A DNA stretch of 64,000 nucleotides from an uncultured Luminiphilus sp. (GCA_938084055.1 CALKDK010000009.1:96415-160414); one strand, 5' to 3'. Numbered from the stretch's first letter, positions 1 through 9,139 are shown. Notes: generated by a model from the letters alone, not told the origin. Numbers and translations are program-made.

Positions 1-683
1 CCCACACCTCGCGCCACCTCGCAGAGTTTTGGATGGTCGAACCCGAGATCGCCTTTGCCGACCTCGATGACAATGCCGACCTTGCCGAGGCGCTATTGCG
101 ACACATCATCGCTGAAGTTTTGGCGTGCTGCGCCGATGACATGGCCTTTTTCCAGCAGCGCATCGACAACACGGTCCTCGAACGACTGGAGGGTATCGTG
201 GCTTCAAACTTCGAACGTATGAGCTACTCCGAAGCGATCGACATACTAAAGAGGTGCAATGAATCCTTTGAGTTTCCAGTGCATTGGGGTGTGGATATGG
301 CCTCAGAGCACGAGCGTTTCCTCGCTGAAAAGCACGTCGGGCGACCCATCGTGGTGACCGATTACCCTGCCGAGATCAAAGCGTTTTACATGCGCCTCAA
401 TGACGATGGCAAAACGGTGGCCGCCATGGACGTGCTGGCTCCCGGTATTGGGGAAATCATCGGCGGCAGCCAGCGCGAGGAGCGGCTGGATGTACTGGAC
501 AGTCGAATGGACAGTGCGCTCCGCGAAGATCTCTGGTGGTACCGCGATCTCAGGCGCTACGGCACCGTGCCCCATGCAGGATTCGGTTTGGGATTTGAAC
601 GGTTGCTGGCCTACATCACGGGCATGGAAAACGTCCGCGACGTCATTCCCTTCCCGCGTACGCCCGGCCACGCCGATTTCTGA
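1..683 (+). CDS. asnS: Asparaginyl-tRNA synthetase, 3' part (partial at window start)
   Basis: This class II aminoacyl-tRNA synthetase charges tRNA-Asn with asparagine in the cytoplasm. The reading frame is open from base 3, and its first codons give [14 protein letters not shown], the AsnRS active-site region. The true start therefore lies upstream of the window, and the internal ATG at 33 is not the start. The C-terminal class II motif 3 is intact ([21 protein letters not shown]), and the ending [12 protein letters not shown] is typical of bacterial AsnRS. About 227 residues are visible, roughly the last half of the usual 465. The next gene lies on the opposite strand, so asnS ends its transcription unit here. 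Confidence 0.96.
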   Translation, partial: HTSRHLAEFWMVEPEIAFADLDDNADLAEALLRHIIAEVLACCADDMAFFQQRIDNTVLERLEGIVASNFERMSYSEAIDILKRCNESFEFPVHWGVDMASEHERFLAEKHVGRPIVVTDYPAEIKAFYMRLNDDGKTVAAMDVLAPGIGEIIGGSQREERLDVLDSRMDSALREDLWWYRDLRRYGTVPHAGFGLGFERLLAYITGMENVRDVIPFPRTPGHADF

Positions 684-808
684 TCCTCCCAGACACCACC
701 CAGGTTATTGAGTTGACGCCGGCTGTCGGTGGGGCCGGTGGTGAGCGGCACACTCAGGCTTTTACTTTCAAGGCGCTCCTGACCCGCGCCCTGTGATGCT
801 GGTAAAAC

Positions 809-1612
809 CTAGCGGCCGCGCTGTTTTCTTGGCCGTCGCTCGAGGTGATTGTGGAGCGCAATGTAAGCCTGGGTGAGCTTGTGACGGGGCGCGAGATGAA
901 TCAGCGGCCGCATTTCGTGGTGGGATTCGCGCATCTTGACAGAGCTGTTGAGGAATCTGTCTATTACAGGAAACCCCTCATCGGCAAGATCCGCGACGAG
1001 CTCCCCGGGGAGCCTGGCCTGACTGTTGAACTGATTGATCACAATTCCCTCCACCTGGAGCTCAGGATTGTGGTCCTCCTGAAGTTCTTCAATGTTCACC
1101 ATCAATTCATAGAGACTCTGGCGCGCAAACGAATCGCAATCGAAGGGTATCAGGACGCGATCTGCCGCAATCAGTGCCGACTTGGAATAAAAATTGAAGC
1201 TGGGCGGCGTGTCGATATAAATCCGGTCATATTCTCCCGCGAGCTTTTCCAGCGCATCGCGTAGCTTGTAAATTTTATACCGGGCCTCCAGCTCTTTTTC
1301 GATCTCGCGGAGGTAGGGGCTCGAAGGGAGCAGGAACAGATTTTCAAAGGGCGTTTCCCAGACAAAGGCGTCGGGGTTCTGGCGCATTTTGCGCGGACCC
1401 ACCGTCTGTTTGAACAGACCCGACACGCCCTGCGCCTCGGCGGGATACTGCTCCGCATCCACCTCACCCACCAGATAGTGGGTTGAATTTCCCTGCACAT
1501 CCAAATCAATCACGAGGGTCCGCAGTCCCTGGCTGGCGCCGATCGCAGCGAGGTTGCAGGTAATCGAGGTCTTGCCCACCCCGCCCTTCTGATTGAAAAC
1601 AACGCGATTCAT
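809..1612 (-). CDS. Orphan ParA/MinD-family ATPase
   Basis: A 267-residue P-loop ATPase of the ParA/Soj family. The deviant Walker A box KGGVGKT sits at residues 9-15, the Walker A' aspartate region reads VIDLDVQGN, and the Walker B-like region reads YIDTPPS. ParA proteins dimerise on ATP and bind DNA or membranes to position plasmids, chromosomes or protein complexes. No ParB, centromere-like repeat or flagellar/chemotaxis gene lies beside it; the neighbours are asnS and cinA, convergent and divergent respectively. It is therefore an orphan whose cargo cannot be read from context. It is unlikely to be the main chromosomal ParA, which is usually next to parB and gidAB. Confidence 0.85.
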   Translation of the reverse strand: MNRVVFNQKGGVGKTSITCNLAAIGASQGLRTLVIDLDVQGNSTHYLVGEVDAEQYPAEAQGVSGLFKQTVGPRKMRQNPDAFVWETPFENLFLLPSSPYLREIEKELEARYKIYKLRDALEKLAGEYDRIYIDTPPSFNFYSKSALIAADRVLIPFDCDSFARQSLYELMVNIEELQEDHNPELQVEGIVINQFNSQARLPGELVADLADEGFPVIDRFLNSSVKMRESHHEMRPLIHLAPRHKLTQAYIALHNHLERRPRKQRGR

Positions 1613-1736
1613 GATTGCTCCGGGAAAACAACGTAAGCGCCGTAGTTTAGACCATCCTACGGGCCGCTAAACACATGGGCAGCATGGGTTTAACGCCATG
1701 GTCGCGCTATCCTTGGCGACCACAGGAGACCTTAGT

Positions 1737-3008
1737 ATGGATACACCTCAACTAGCCCTGTTGCTCACGGGCAACGAACTGATGTCGGGCGATACCGTTG
1801 ACAGCAACTCAGCCCTGATCGCCGCCCACCTGGGCGATGCCGGCATGGAGGTCGGTGAAAAGTGTACCGTAGGCGATGAGCCCGACAAGCTCCTGGCGTC
1901 ACTTGATCGACTGACCCGCGCCTATCCGGCAGTGGTCATTAATGGCGGGTTGGGCCCCACGCGGGATGACCTGACCAGCGAAGTAGTGGCAAAGCTTGCC
2001 GGGGTTGCTTTGGTTGAGAACCCCGAGGCCCTGGCCCATGTGGAGAGCTGGTGCAGTCGCAGACGAATAACCCCCAATCCCGCCAACCTGAAGCAGGCGT
2101 TGGTGCCCCAGGGCAGTGCGCTGATTGACAACCCCCGGGGCAGTGCCCTGGGTTTCGCACTGGAAGTCAATGGGTGCCTGGTCTTGACCACACCGGGCGT
2201 ACCCAGCGAACTGGCCGCCATGATGCAGGAGCTGGTCGAAAAACTTGGTGTGCAGCTGGGCGGCACGTCACGGCATATCAAGCGGCTGCAGACCTTCGGT
2301 ATTGGCGAATCTTCTGTGGAGGAGCGTGTCAAGGAGTTCGGGGCAGACTGGCCCGATAGGGTCTCACTGGGGTTCCGGGCAGGCATGCCACAGCTGGAGC
2401 TGAAGCTGAGCGTGGATTCGGAGCAGGACCTTCCGGAACAACGCCATGCCATGGCCATGCTGGACGCGGCATTTGGTGACCACATTCTTGGTGAGGGGGA
2501 TACCCGACTGGCGGCCCGCTTGCAGGACGTCCTCCGGGAGCAGGGTAAGTCCATGACCACGGCAGAGTCATGCACTGGCGGCCTGATTGCCTCCATGATG
2601 ACCCGGGAACCGGGATCGTCCCACGTCTTTGGGACAGGGTTTGTCACCTATGCCAACGCCGCAAAGCAGGATCAGCTGGGCGTGCCCGAGACCACACTGG
2701 AAACCCATGGCGCGGTCAGTGAGCCGGTGGTGGTGGCCATGCTGAGAGGCGCGCTCAGTCGCTCGGGCGCGGACATTGGAGTTGCTGTTTCCGGGATAGC
2801 CGGCCCCGGTGGGGCAAGCGAGGACAAACCCCAGGGCACCGTCTGGTTGGCTTGGGGCACTTCTGAGGACCTGCGCACCCATTGCGCGGTTGTCTCAGGC
2901 TCACGGAGCCTGTTCCAGAATGTGGTTGCAGCCGCTGGTCTTGACCTGCTCAGGCGCCACCTGCTGCAACTACCGCCCCTGCCCCACTATTTTAGCCGCC
3001 AGGCGTAA
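1737..3008 (+). CDS. cinA: CinA-family protein, nicotinamide-nucleotide amidase
   Basis: A 423-residue two-domain CinA protein. The N-terminal MoCF/COG1058 domain carries the GGLGPTRDDLT signature near residue 70. The C-terminal amidase domain carries TAESCTGGLIAS with the likely nucleophile Ser near 278. Known members deamidate NMN to nicotinate mononucleotide in pyridine-nucleotide salvage; the N-terminal domain of some acts as an ADP-ribose pyrophosphatase. The ATG at 1737 was chosen over the upstream ATG at 1698 because AGGAG lies 8 bp before it and the protein then begins directly with MDTPQLALLLTGNEL, as in relatives. It diverges from the ParA gene and is convergent with pdxH. Confidence 0.92.
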   Translation: MDTPQLALLLTGNELMSGDTVDSNSALIAAHLGDAGMEVGEKCTVGDEPDKLLASLDRLTRAYPAVVINGGLGPTRDDLTSEVVAKLAGVALVENPEALAHVESWCSRRRITPNPANLKQALVPQGSALIDNPRGSALGFALEVNGCLVLTTPGVPSELAAMMQELVEKLGVQLGGTSRHIKRLQTFGIGESSVEERVKEFGADWPDRVSLGFRAGMPQLELKLSVDSEQDLPEQRHAMAMLDAAFGDHILGEGDTRLAARLQDVLREQGKSMTTAESCTGGLIASMMTREPGSSHVFGTGFVTYANAAKQDQLGVPETTLETHGAVSEPVVVAMLRGALSRSGADIGVAVSGIAGPGGASEDKPQGTVWLAWGTSEDLRTHCAVVSGSRSLFQNVVAAAGLDLLRRHLLQLPPLPHYFSRQA

Positions 3009-3041
3009 GGAATCGACGCAGGTGGCCCGGGGGATCTCGCT

Positions 3042-3677
3042 TTAAGGTTGCAGGCGGGTAACGTCCCAACCCGCGTCGTTGCGACGGTAGCGAAACCGGT
3101 CGTGCAGGCGGTGTTCACCGCCCTGCCAAAACTCGACCTGCTCCGGAACCAGACGATAGCCACCCCAGTGGGGCGGGCGGGGAATGTCGGCGTCGCCATA
3201 GCTATTTTCCATCTCCCGATACTGGCTGACCAACTCGGACCGGCTCTCGATAGGTTGACTCTGCCTTGAGGCCCAAGCGCCCAACTGGCTGGCGCGGGGT
3301 CGCGTAGCGAAATAAGCATCACTCTCGACCGGGCTGACTTTGAGCACATGTCCGGACACGGTGACCTGACGATCGAGTTCATTCCACGGGAAAAGCAGGG
3401 CTGCGCGGTCGTCCTCCAGCAGGGCCTGCGCCTTGTTGCTTTCATAATTTGAAAAGAATACGAAACCCTTCTCGCTGACTCCTTTCATCAGTACGATTCG
3501 CTGCCAGAGCAGGCCATCCACCTCACTGGTGGCGAGTACCGCAGCAGTCGGATCCTTCAAACCGGCGTCAATGGCCTGGTCCTGCCACAGGGCAAATAAT
3601 CCAAGGGGGTCCGGGGTCAAGGCGTCGCTGCGCAACCCACCAAGGACATAATCCCGTCGATGATCGTCGTAGTTCAT
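3042..3677 (-). CDS. pdxH: Pyridoxamine 5'-phosphate oxidase
   Basis: An FMN-dependent oxidase that converts pyridoxine or pyridoxamine 5'-phosphate to pyridoxal 5'-phosphate. Its 211 residues are close to the 218 of the E. coli enzyme. Family landmarks are the start YDDHRRDYVLGGLR, the FMN-binding stretch RIVLMKGVSEKGFVFFSNYESNKA (near residues 60-85), the repeat of arginine-rich FMN/PLP contacts RPRASQLGAWASRQSQPI, and the C-terminal WQGGEHRLHDRFRYRR that ends in the substrate-binding arginine region. It is transcribed away from ggt across a short 126-bp gap and convergently with cinA. Confidence 0.96.
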   Translation of the reverse strand: MNYDDHRRDYVLGGLRSDALTPDPLGLFALWQDQAIDAGLKDPTAAVLATSEVDGLLWQRIVLMKGVSEKGFVFFSNYESNKAQALLEDDRAALLFPWNELDRQVTVSGHVLKVSPVESDAYFATRPRASQLGAWASRQSQPIESRSELVSQYREMENSYGDADIPRPPHWGGYRLVPEQVEFWQGGEHRLHDRFRYRRNDAGWDVTRLQP

Positions 3678-3803
3678 GGCTCACACATCCAGTTGCACAC
3701 GGCGGTGGGTAGTGTAACCCGGTCGTTGCTCCTCGCAGATAGGGCTGGTCAGCGTCGCGTTTCCACGGTAATTTCCCAGCCCCGCAAATGATGGAGCCAC
3801 GCA

Positions 3804-5537
3804 ATGCCGCGACGATGGATAACGGTTGTCCTGTGCCTTTTAATGTTTTTGGGAAATGCCACCATCCCACTGGCGAGCACTGAGGAGGACGCACCGCTCA
3901 TCGACTTTCGCAGCCGCTTTGTACCCCTGGCGGCCAGGGGCAATATGGTGGCCGGTCCCGAACGGCTGGCGAGTGAAGCGGGACTTGCCATGCTGGCCCG
4001 GGGGGGTAATGCCGTCGATGCCGCAGTGGCAACCGGCTTTGCCCTGGCGGTCACCTTACCGAGGGCGGGTAACATCGGCGGGGGTGGATTCATGCTTATC
4101 CACCTGGCCGAGGAACGGCGCAATATTTTTATCGATTACCGTGAGACGGCACCCGCCGCCGCGACTCGAGACATGTTCCTGACACCTGAGGGTGAGGTCG
4201 ACAAAGGCCGAGCCTATTTCAGTCATCTTTCCTCGGGGGTCCCGGGCACGGTGGCCGGTCTGATCCACGCCCTCGACCGGTATGGCACATTACCCCTCAG
4301 CACCGTGATACAGCCGGCCATTGATCTGGCCCGGGATGGCTTCGTGATGGACATTACCCTGTTCCAGAACCTGTCAGCCAGGGCGGGGCGGCTGGCGAAT
4401 AATCCGGAGACGGCGCGTATCTTCCTCCGCGACGGCAAGGCACCTCCCATCGGGTGGCGGTTCAAGCAACCCGACCTGGCGGCGACCCTGCAGCGCATTG
4501 CAGACAATGGCCGGGACGGCTTTTATCGCGGGCAAACCGCCGCATTGATCGCCGCCGACATGGCCGCCAATGGCGGCCTGATTACCGAGGCAGACCTCGC
4601 CGGCTACCGCGCCATTGAACGCCAGCCCGTGACGGGCAGTTTCAGGGACTACACGGTGGTCTCGGCGCCACCGCCGTCCTCCGGCGGGATCCACATTATC
4701 CAGATGCTGAATATACTGGAGCCCTACCCCCTGGCCGACTGGGGACACAACTCGGCCAAGTATCTGCACCACGTGATCGAAGCCATGAAACTGGCCTTTG
4801 CTGATCGCAGTGAGCACCTTGGCGATCCCGAACGCATGGAAGCACCGGTGGACTTTTTGCTGGACAAAAACTACGCCGCGACGCGACGGGAGTTGATCAA
4901 ACCCGAAGTGGCCACGCCCTCCAGTGAAATCGCGCCCGGCGTCATGCCGCCACCCGAGAGCCCGGACACGACACATTACTCGGTCGCCGACAGCGCAGGT
5001 AACGTAGTCAGCAATACCTATACCCTCAATTTCAGTTTCGGGTCTCACATCACCATTCCGGGTACGGGAATCCTGATGAATAACGAGATGGATGACTTTG
5101 CGGCGCGCCCGGGCTTCCCCAATGCCTACGGGCTGGTACAGGGGGAAACCAACGCTGTGGCCCCGGGTCGACGACCCCTCTCCTCGATGACGCCCACACT
5201 GATCTTCAAGGAAGGGGCCCCCTGGCTTGCCACGGGTAGCCCGGGGGGATCGCTGATTATCACCACCGTTCTGCAAACCGTGCTCAATGCGATGGCTTTC
5301 GATATGAACATCGCTGAAGCCGCTGCAGCCCCTCGAGCACATCACCAGTGGCTGCCTGATCGCGCTCTGGTCGAGCCCGGGGTCAGTCGAGATACCCTCG
5401 ACCTGCTCCGTGGCATGGGGCACAACATAGAAGCCACCCGCCGCACGCTGGGCAGGACCAATTCAATACAGTTGGACGGCCCCTGGCGCTACGGCTATTC
5501 CGATTTGCGCAGGCCGGGGGGGCATGTGGCGCGGTAA
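3804..5537 (+). CDS. ggt: Gamma-glutamyltransferase (glutathione hydrolase)
   Basis: A periplasmic or secreted N-terminal-nucleophile hydrolase that removes or transfers the gamma-glutamyl group of glutathione. The 577-residue precursor begins with a basic segment and a hydrophobic signal peptide (LCLLMFLGNATIPLAST). The autoprocessing site is Thr389 in DTTHYSVAD, which becomes the catalytic N-terminus of the small subunit. The glycine-rich oxyanion region TGSPGGSLIITTV is also present, as is the large-subunit motif RGGNAVDAAVATGFALAV. Length and order are normal for the family. It is single, divergent from pdxH, and ends 7 bp from the convergent thioesterase gene. Confidence 0.94.
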   Translation: MPRRWITVVLCLLMFLGNATIPLASTEEDAPLIDFRSRFVPLAARGNMVAGPERLASEAGLAMLARGGNAVDAAVATGFALAVTLPRAGNIGGGGFMLIHLAEERRNIFIDYRETAPAAATRDMFLTPEGEVDKGRAYFSHLSSGVPGTVAGLIHALDRYGTLPLSTVIQPAIDLARDGFVMDITLFQNLSARAGRLANNPETARIFLRDGKAPPIGWRFKQPDLAATLQRIADNGRDGFYRGQTAALIAADMAANGGLITEADLAGYRAIERQPVTGSFRDYTVVSAPPPSSGGIHIIQMLNILEPYPLADWGHNSAKYLHHVIEAMKLAFADRSEHLGDPERMEAPVDFLLDKNYAATRRELIKPEVATPSSEIAPGVMPPPESPDTTHYSVADSAGNVVSNTYTLNFSFGSHITIPGTGILMNNEMDDFAARPGFPNAYGLVQGETNAVAPGRRPLSSMTPTLIFKEGAPWLATGSPGGSLIITTVLQTVLNAMAFDMNIAEAAAAPRAHHQWLPDRALVEPGVSRDTLDLLRGMGHNIEATRRTLGRTNSIQLDGPWRYGYSDLRRPGGHVAR

Positions 5538-5544
5538 ATCCGCG

Positions 5545-6372
5545 TCAAGATGCGTTTTCCGGGTCCACAGGCCGTGTCGCCCAGCCCTCTGGAAGTCGAA
5601 CCTTCATAGTCTGGCGCGCCAGGGCGACGAGGTCACCATTACTGTCCCACAAATCTGCATCGGACTCGACAATGGAGTTGGTCAGGTGCCGCGAACGCAT
5701 ACGGCCCAGAATGGGACCAGCAGCAGGCCGTCTGCGGCACTGCACGGTGAGCTCGACGGTGGGCACCCAGCCATAGGGGCCAAACAGGGTGAACGGTGGG
5801 GGCGGCATAATGTCAGCAAACATGGTTAGGTCAATGGTATCGCTGGCCGCGCCGTCACGATGCTGCAACCAGCCCACGAACTCTCCTGTACCTGGGGCGG
5901 AACGCTCTTCAAATACCTCGCCGCCTTTGACGAGTCGCAGGTCAACGCGCTGGTGTATCTCCAGGGTGTTGGCACTCAGCCCATTGGTTTCGGCAAATGC
6001 GGGTGCCGCTGGCGGCCCGGCATTCACCCAGGTCTCTCCGGACAGCCGGTCCATGTCGGTGTACGCTGCGGTAGCGCGCACCTTGAGCTCCCCCTCCTGG
6101 TACAAACTCGCCGACCCGAAGCTGGTGCCCCTGCCCTGGCGCAAATTTTCCGTTTCAATTTGGCAGGGACCCAGCCGGCAGGGTGCGAGATAAAAGGCAT
6201 TGATTGACAGAGGGTCGCGGTGCGGCAGCGCTTGGCGGAGCGCCTGAGCAATAACGGCGAGGACGTAACCGCCATTCATTGTTGACCCAATTCGCCAGCC
6301 GCGGTGCAATTCAGCTTGCCAACGATGGTCTGCCAGGCGGCTTACAGCCGTGTCACGCTCGAACTGTCCCAC
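5545..6372 (-). CDS. Thioesterase family protein (double-hotdog, TesB-like)
   Basis: A 275-residue protein with the layout of acyl-CoA thioesterases that contain two fused hotdog domains. The first domain opens with LHRGWRIGSTMNGGYVLAVIAQAL and contains HRDPLSINAFYLAPCRLGPCQIETE. The second runs through DLTMFADIMPPPPFTLFGPYGWVPTVELTVQ and ends with SNGDLVALARQTMKVR, the usual closing strand of the family. Such enzymes hydrolyse acyl-CoA thioesters; the acyl group cannot be read from the sequence. It is monocistronic, and its start overlaps only non-coding DNA upstream of the large cluster that begins at 6526. Confidence 0.85.
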   Translation of the reverse strand: MGQFERDTAVSRLADHRWQAELHRGWRIGSTMNGGYVLAVIAQALRQALPHRDPLSINAFYLAPCRLGPCQIETENLRQGRGTSFGSASLYQEGELKVRATAAYTDMDRLSGETWVNAGPPAAPAFAETNGLSANTLEIHQRVDLRLVKGGEVFEERSAPGTGEFVGWLQHRDGAASDTIDLTMFADIMPPPPFTLFGPYGWVPTVELTVQCRRRPAAGPILGRMRSRHLTNSIVESDADLWDSNGDLVALARQTMKVRLPEGWATRPVDPENAS

Positions 6373-6463
6373 AGGTGTCCTCTACTTTCAGTGCAAAAGG
6401 TGCTCCGGCAGGGCCTGCTGAGCGTATGGGTTAGTATACCTGTCAGATCCCGCCCCGGCCCAT

Positions 6464-6494
6464 TTGGTCTCCGGCGGCGTGGTCTGGCTATACT
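6464..6494 (+). promoter_or_regulatory. Possible sigma70 promoter for the 6.5-21.3 kb cluster
   Basis: A good -10 hexamer TATACT at 6489-6494 lies 31 bp before the chosen start of the first cluster gene. The best upstream -35 is TTGGTC at 6464-6469, with a long 19-bp spacer, so the match is weak. It is the only plausible promoter I see before the first gene of the tightly spaced run that follows. Confidence 0.3.
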
Positions 6495-6525
6495 TGGAAC
6501 GTACTGGAACGACGAGGCCTTGACC

Positions 6526-8022
6526 ATGCAACAGCATGCCAAGCCATGCCAATGGCTGATCCTGCTGGTTATTCTGACCGTCTCCGGACTGCCCGCCCAT
6601 GCCGCTGAAGACAGCAGTGTCACGGCAATAGGGACCGAGACCGACGCAGTGACACCACCCGCACTGGACGAGGGCAGTGACGTTGCGAACAGTGCAGAAC
6701 AAACCGGTTACTTCCCTGACCCTGCCGATTCATCCGAGGAGCCAGCGCCTCCCAATGGCAATATCGAGAGCGAGACCGAAGCGGATAAGTCGGCGCTGGA
6801 AACCGCCGACGCCATGGTCATTGATATGCGTGACAACCTTGACCGGACAACGGCACCCATCCCCCAACCCGAATCGCAGTTGGTAGCGGAGTACCAAACA
6901 GCAATCAGGGAGGCCGAGCTATCGGGCGGCGCCTACTCCGGTGCAATCGCCGAGCACCTGCTGGGACTGGGAACCACCCTGCAACAATTGAATCGGCATG
7001 CCGAAGCCATCGAAGTACTCAAACGCGGGGTGCATCTGTCCAGAATCAATTCGGGCCTTTACAGCGCAGAGCAGCTGGCACTGCTGCGCAGCGAAATAAG
7101 AAGCCACATGGCAATGGGCAACTTTGATGTGGTTGATGAGCGGCAGCGCTATCTCTATCGAGTGGAGCGACGCTCACTGTCCAGCTCAACGGAGTCAACC
7201 CAGGCGCTGATTCGCCAGGCACAATGGCAAAGGCAGGCTTTTTTACTCTCGGTAGGGGAACCGGAGACCCAGGCTGGACGCCTTATGATCATGTGGGACC
7301 TGTATCGAATGGCGCTGAACGAAAGTATCGATATTTATGGTGAGCAGGCTCTCGAACTCAAAAAGCCGCTGGAGGGCATGATCGAAACCCAGTATTTATT
7401 TGCTGGCTATCGCGGTTATCAGCATGATCCGTCGTCCAGCGCGTCAGAGTTGCAGGCCGCCGCTATGACCAACCAGTCCTACCGCCGCGGGGAATCGGTA
7501 CTCAAGGCGATACTCGAGGTGAATATGCTCAATAATCTGGGCGCCGAGCAGAGAATAGATGATACGGTGGTCCTCGGGGATTGGGCATGGTGGTTTGGTA
7601 AGTTCAACGATGCCCAGACGTACTACAGTGAAGCAATGACCTTAATCGAAGCATTACCCGAGGACAGCACTCCCGGCCTTGTCAACACGCTGTTTGGCCA
7701 GCCAACCGTCCTCCCCAGCCTCGAGGCTATCCGGCCGCTCCCCGATCACGGCACCCGGGAGGATGGTGAACTGGTCATTGGCTTTGACCTGACTGAAACC
7801 GGCAGAGTTACCAATGTGGAACGCTTGAGAGAACCTGAGGTCGAAGAAGAGAAGGCCATAAGTCGCCTGGTACGCGCGCTGAAAAATACGCGCTTCAGGC
7901 CGCCGTTCTCTGACGGTATGCCGGTGGCAGTGGAAGGTATGGTGTGGTCGTTTGAGCCCGTGGCGTGGCGTGCCATGGCACCGGGCGAACCCGCGCCAGG
8001 GGAAGCAAGCGAAGAGGGATGA
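6526..8022 (+). CDS. Secreted protein with helical repeats and a TonB-like C-terminal domain
   Basis: A 498-residue exported protein. The ATG at 6526 gives a signal peptide (basic MQQHAKPCQ, hydrophobic LILLVILTVSGLPAHAA) and was preferred to the longer frame from 6304. An acidic, low-complexity linker (about 25-115) is followed by TPR-like helices (about 120-380; LLGLGTTLQQLNRHAEAIEVLKRG reads as a TPR unit). The last 75 residues (LVIGFDLTETGRVTNVERL ... KNTRFRPPFSDGMPV) match the TonB C-terminal fold pattern. Unlike true TonB it has no retained N-terminal membrane helix. It is the first gene of the cluster and ends 1 bp before the next start. A role in contacting an outer-membrane or periplasmic partner is inferred. 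Confidence 0.7.
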   Translation: MQQHAKPCQWLILLVILTVSGLPAHAAEDSSVTAIGTETDAVTPPALDEGSDVANSAEQTGYFPDPADSSEEPAPPNGNIESETEADKSALETADAMVIDMRDNLDRTTAPIPQPESQLVAEYQTAIREAELSGGAYSGAIAEHLLGLGTTLQQLNRHAEAIEVLKRGVHLSRINSGLYSAEQLALLRSEIRSHMAMGNFDVVDERQRYLYRVERRSLSSSTESTQALIRQAQWQRQAFLLSVGEPETQAGRLMIMWDLYRMALNESIDIYGEQALELKKPLEGMIETQYLFAGYRGYQHDPSSSASELQAAAMTNQSYRRGESVLKAILEVNMLNNLGAEQRIDDTVVLGDWAWWFGKFNDAQTYYSEAMTLIEALPEDSTPGLVNTLFGQPTVLPSLEAIRPLPDHGTREDGELVIGFDLTETGRVTNVERLREPEVEEEKAISRLVRALKNTRFRPPFSDGMPVAVEGMVWSFEPVAWRAMAPGEPAPGEASEEG

Positions 8023-8023
8023 A

Positions 8024-9139
8024 ATGACCATGATGAAGCCATCGAACCCCACGGCGCTACGTGTCATCGCAATCGCCGGTGCCCTGGTACTCCTGACGGG
8101 GTGCCCAAGTGCCAGTACGCCGACCAAACCGTCGACCCCGACTCCACCCTCCCCCAGCGCCTCCTCGCCGTCGTCCAGTTCAAGTTCCTCGAGCAGCAGT
8201 TCGAGTTCGAGCTCGAGCTCGAGCTCGAGTCAGGGATCATCCAGCAGTAGCTCAGGATCACCCAGCACCGGTAGCAGTGGCGGCACGCCACCCTCAGGAG
8301 GCTCACCGGGTGCTTCTGGCAGTTCCCAACCCGCCGGCGGGGATTTCCCACAGCCCGCAGCTGAAGTGGGCGAAGCGGGCTCGACGACCGGGTCCATCGG
8401 TGAACCCGGCGCCGGCGACTCGGGAGACGGGTCGGAAGGTGGCCAGGGCGAACCGGGCTTCGGCGATATGGCGGGCCAGGAGGCTCTTCCTGATATGCGC
8501 GATACGCTCCCCACTTTTGATGAGAGTTACGGCGAGGAGGGAACTGCAGGCGCAGTGGGCGATGCATCCTCTGCGACCGGCGAAGATTCGGTAGCGGCCG
8601 GCGGTACCCCCGGGGGGTCGCCCGGGGTCGAGGGCAAGGATCAGCCCGCGGGGGCACCGGGCACCCGGGCTCAGGGAGGTATGGACGGTGTGGAGGGCGC
8701 CGGTATCCTCACCACGGCGGAACAGGTGGCTATACTGGACGGCCAGCTGGAGCAGAGTACCAGCGACTTCGACGCGCTTATTCTCGAGGAGCAACAGCGC
8801 CAGCGTGAAATGGAACGTGCCCGACAGACAACGCAGCGGGAACAGCCCGAGCCCGCGGGTCCGGGCACGGGCGGGCGGTCCCCCTATCGGGATGACGTCG
8901 CCATGGGCGGCGGTGGCAGTACCGGTGGCGGTATGGGAGGTGCCAGCCAGGGAGGGGGCGCACCCCCTGACAACCCCGCCATTTACAAGCCACCGGAAGA
9001 TATCCCTGATGGACAGGATGACGACGTCGTAGCGCGTCAACTGCGGGAGGCGGCCATGCGAGAACCCGACCCCGCAGTGCGGGAACGGTTATGGAACGAA
9101 TACAGGAAATACAAGGGACTGGAGGTACCAGAAGAATGA
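8024..9139 (+). CDS. Polyserine-tract, Gly/Ser-rich lipoprotein of unknown function
   Basis: A 371-residue predicted lipoprotein; I recognise no enzymatic domain. The lipobox LLTGC ends a signal peptide at about residue 27, so the mature protein should be lipid-anchored. Right after the anchor comes a Thr/Pro/Ser linker, an almost pure run of about 20 serines, and a long Gly/Ser/Pro/Glu-rich disordered region. The only ordered-looking part is about 225-280 (TTAEQVAILDGQLEQSTSDFDAL), likely a coiled coil, plus the C-terminal 60 residues. The first of ATG..ATGATG at 8024 was taken because it lies 1 bp after the previous stop. It overlaps the next gene by 4 bp, which indicates translational coupling. 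It may act as a flexible tether in the envelope. Confidence 0.75.
   Translation: MTMMKPSNPTALRVIAIAGALVLLTGCPSASTPTKPSTPTPPSPSASSPSSSSSSSSSSSSSSSSSSSSQGSSSSSSGSPSTGSSGGTPPSGGSPGASGSSQPAGGDFPQPAAEVGEAGSTTGSIGEPGAGDSGDGSEGGQGEPGFGDMAGQEALPDMRDTLPTFDESYGEEGTAGAVGDASSATGEDSVAAGGTPGGSPGVEGKDQPAGAPGTRAQGGMDGVEGAGILTTAEQVAILDGQLEQSTSDFDALILEEQQRQREMERARQTTQREQPEPAGPGTGGRSPYRDDVAMGGGGSTGGGMGGASQGGGAPPDNPAIYKPPEDIPDGQDDDVVARQLREAAMREPDPAVRERLWNEYRKYKGLEVPEE
8201..8230 (+). repeat. Tandem hexanucleotide TCGAGY, five copies
   Basis: Five uninterrupted copies of TCGAGT or TCGAGC, read in frame as Ser-Ser pairs inside the polyserine run of the lipoprotein gene. The unit is six bases, so slippage would lengthen or shorten the serine linker without breaking the reading frame. 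Confidence 0.85.

Noticed and set aside
4374..5423. A 349-residue open frame on the minus strand
   Set aside because: It is a shadow of ggt, whose catalytic Thr and family motifs are intact on the plus strand.
8303..9040. A 245-residue minus-strand frame opposite the polyserine lipoprotein
   Set aside because: The plus-strand gene has a signal peptide, lipobox and coupled neighbours; the antisense frame is rich in Arg/Gly/Cys, as expected from GC-rich shadow.
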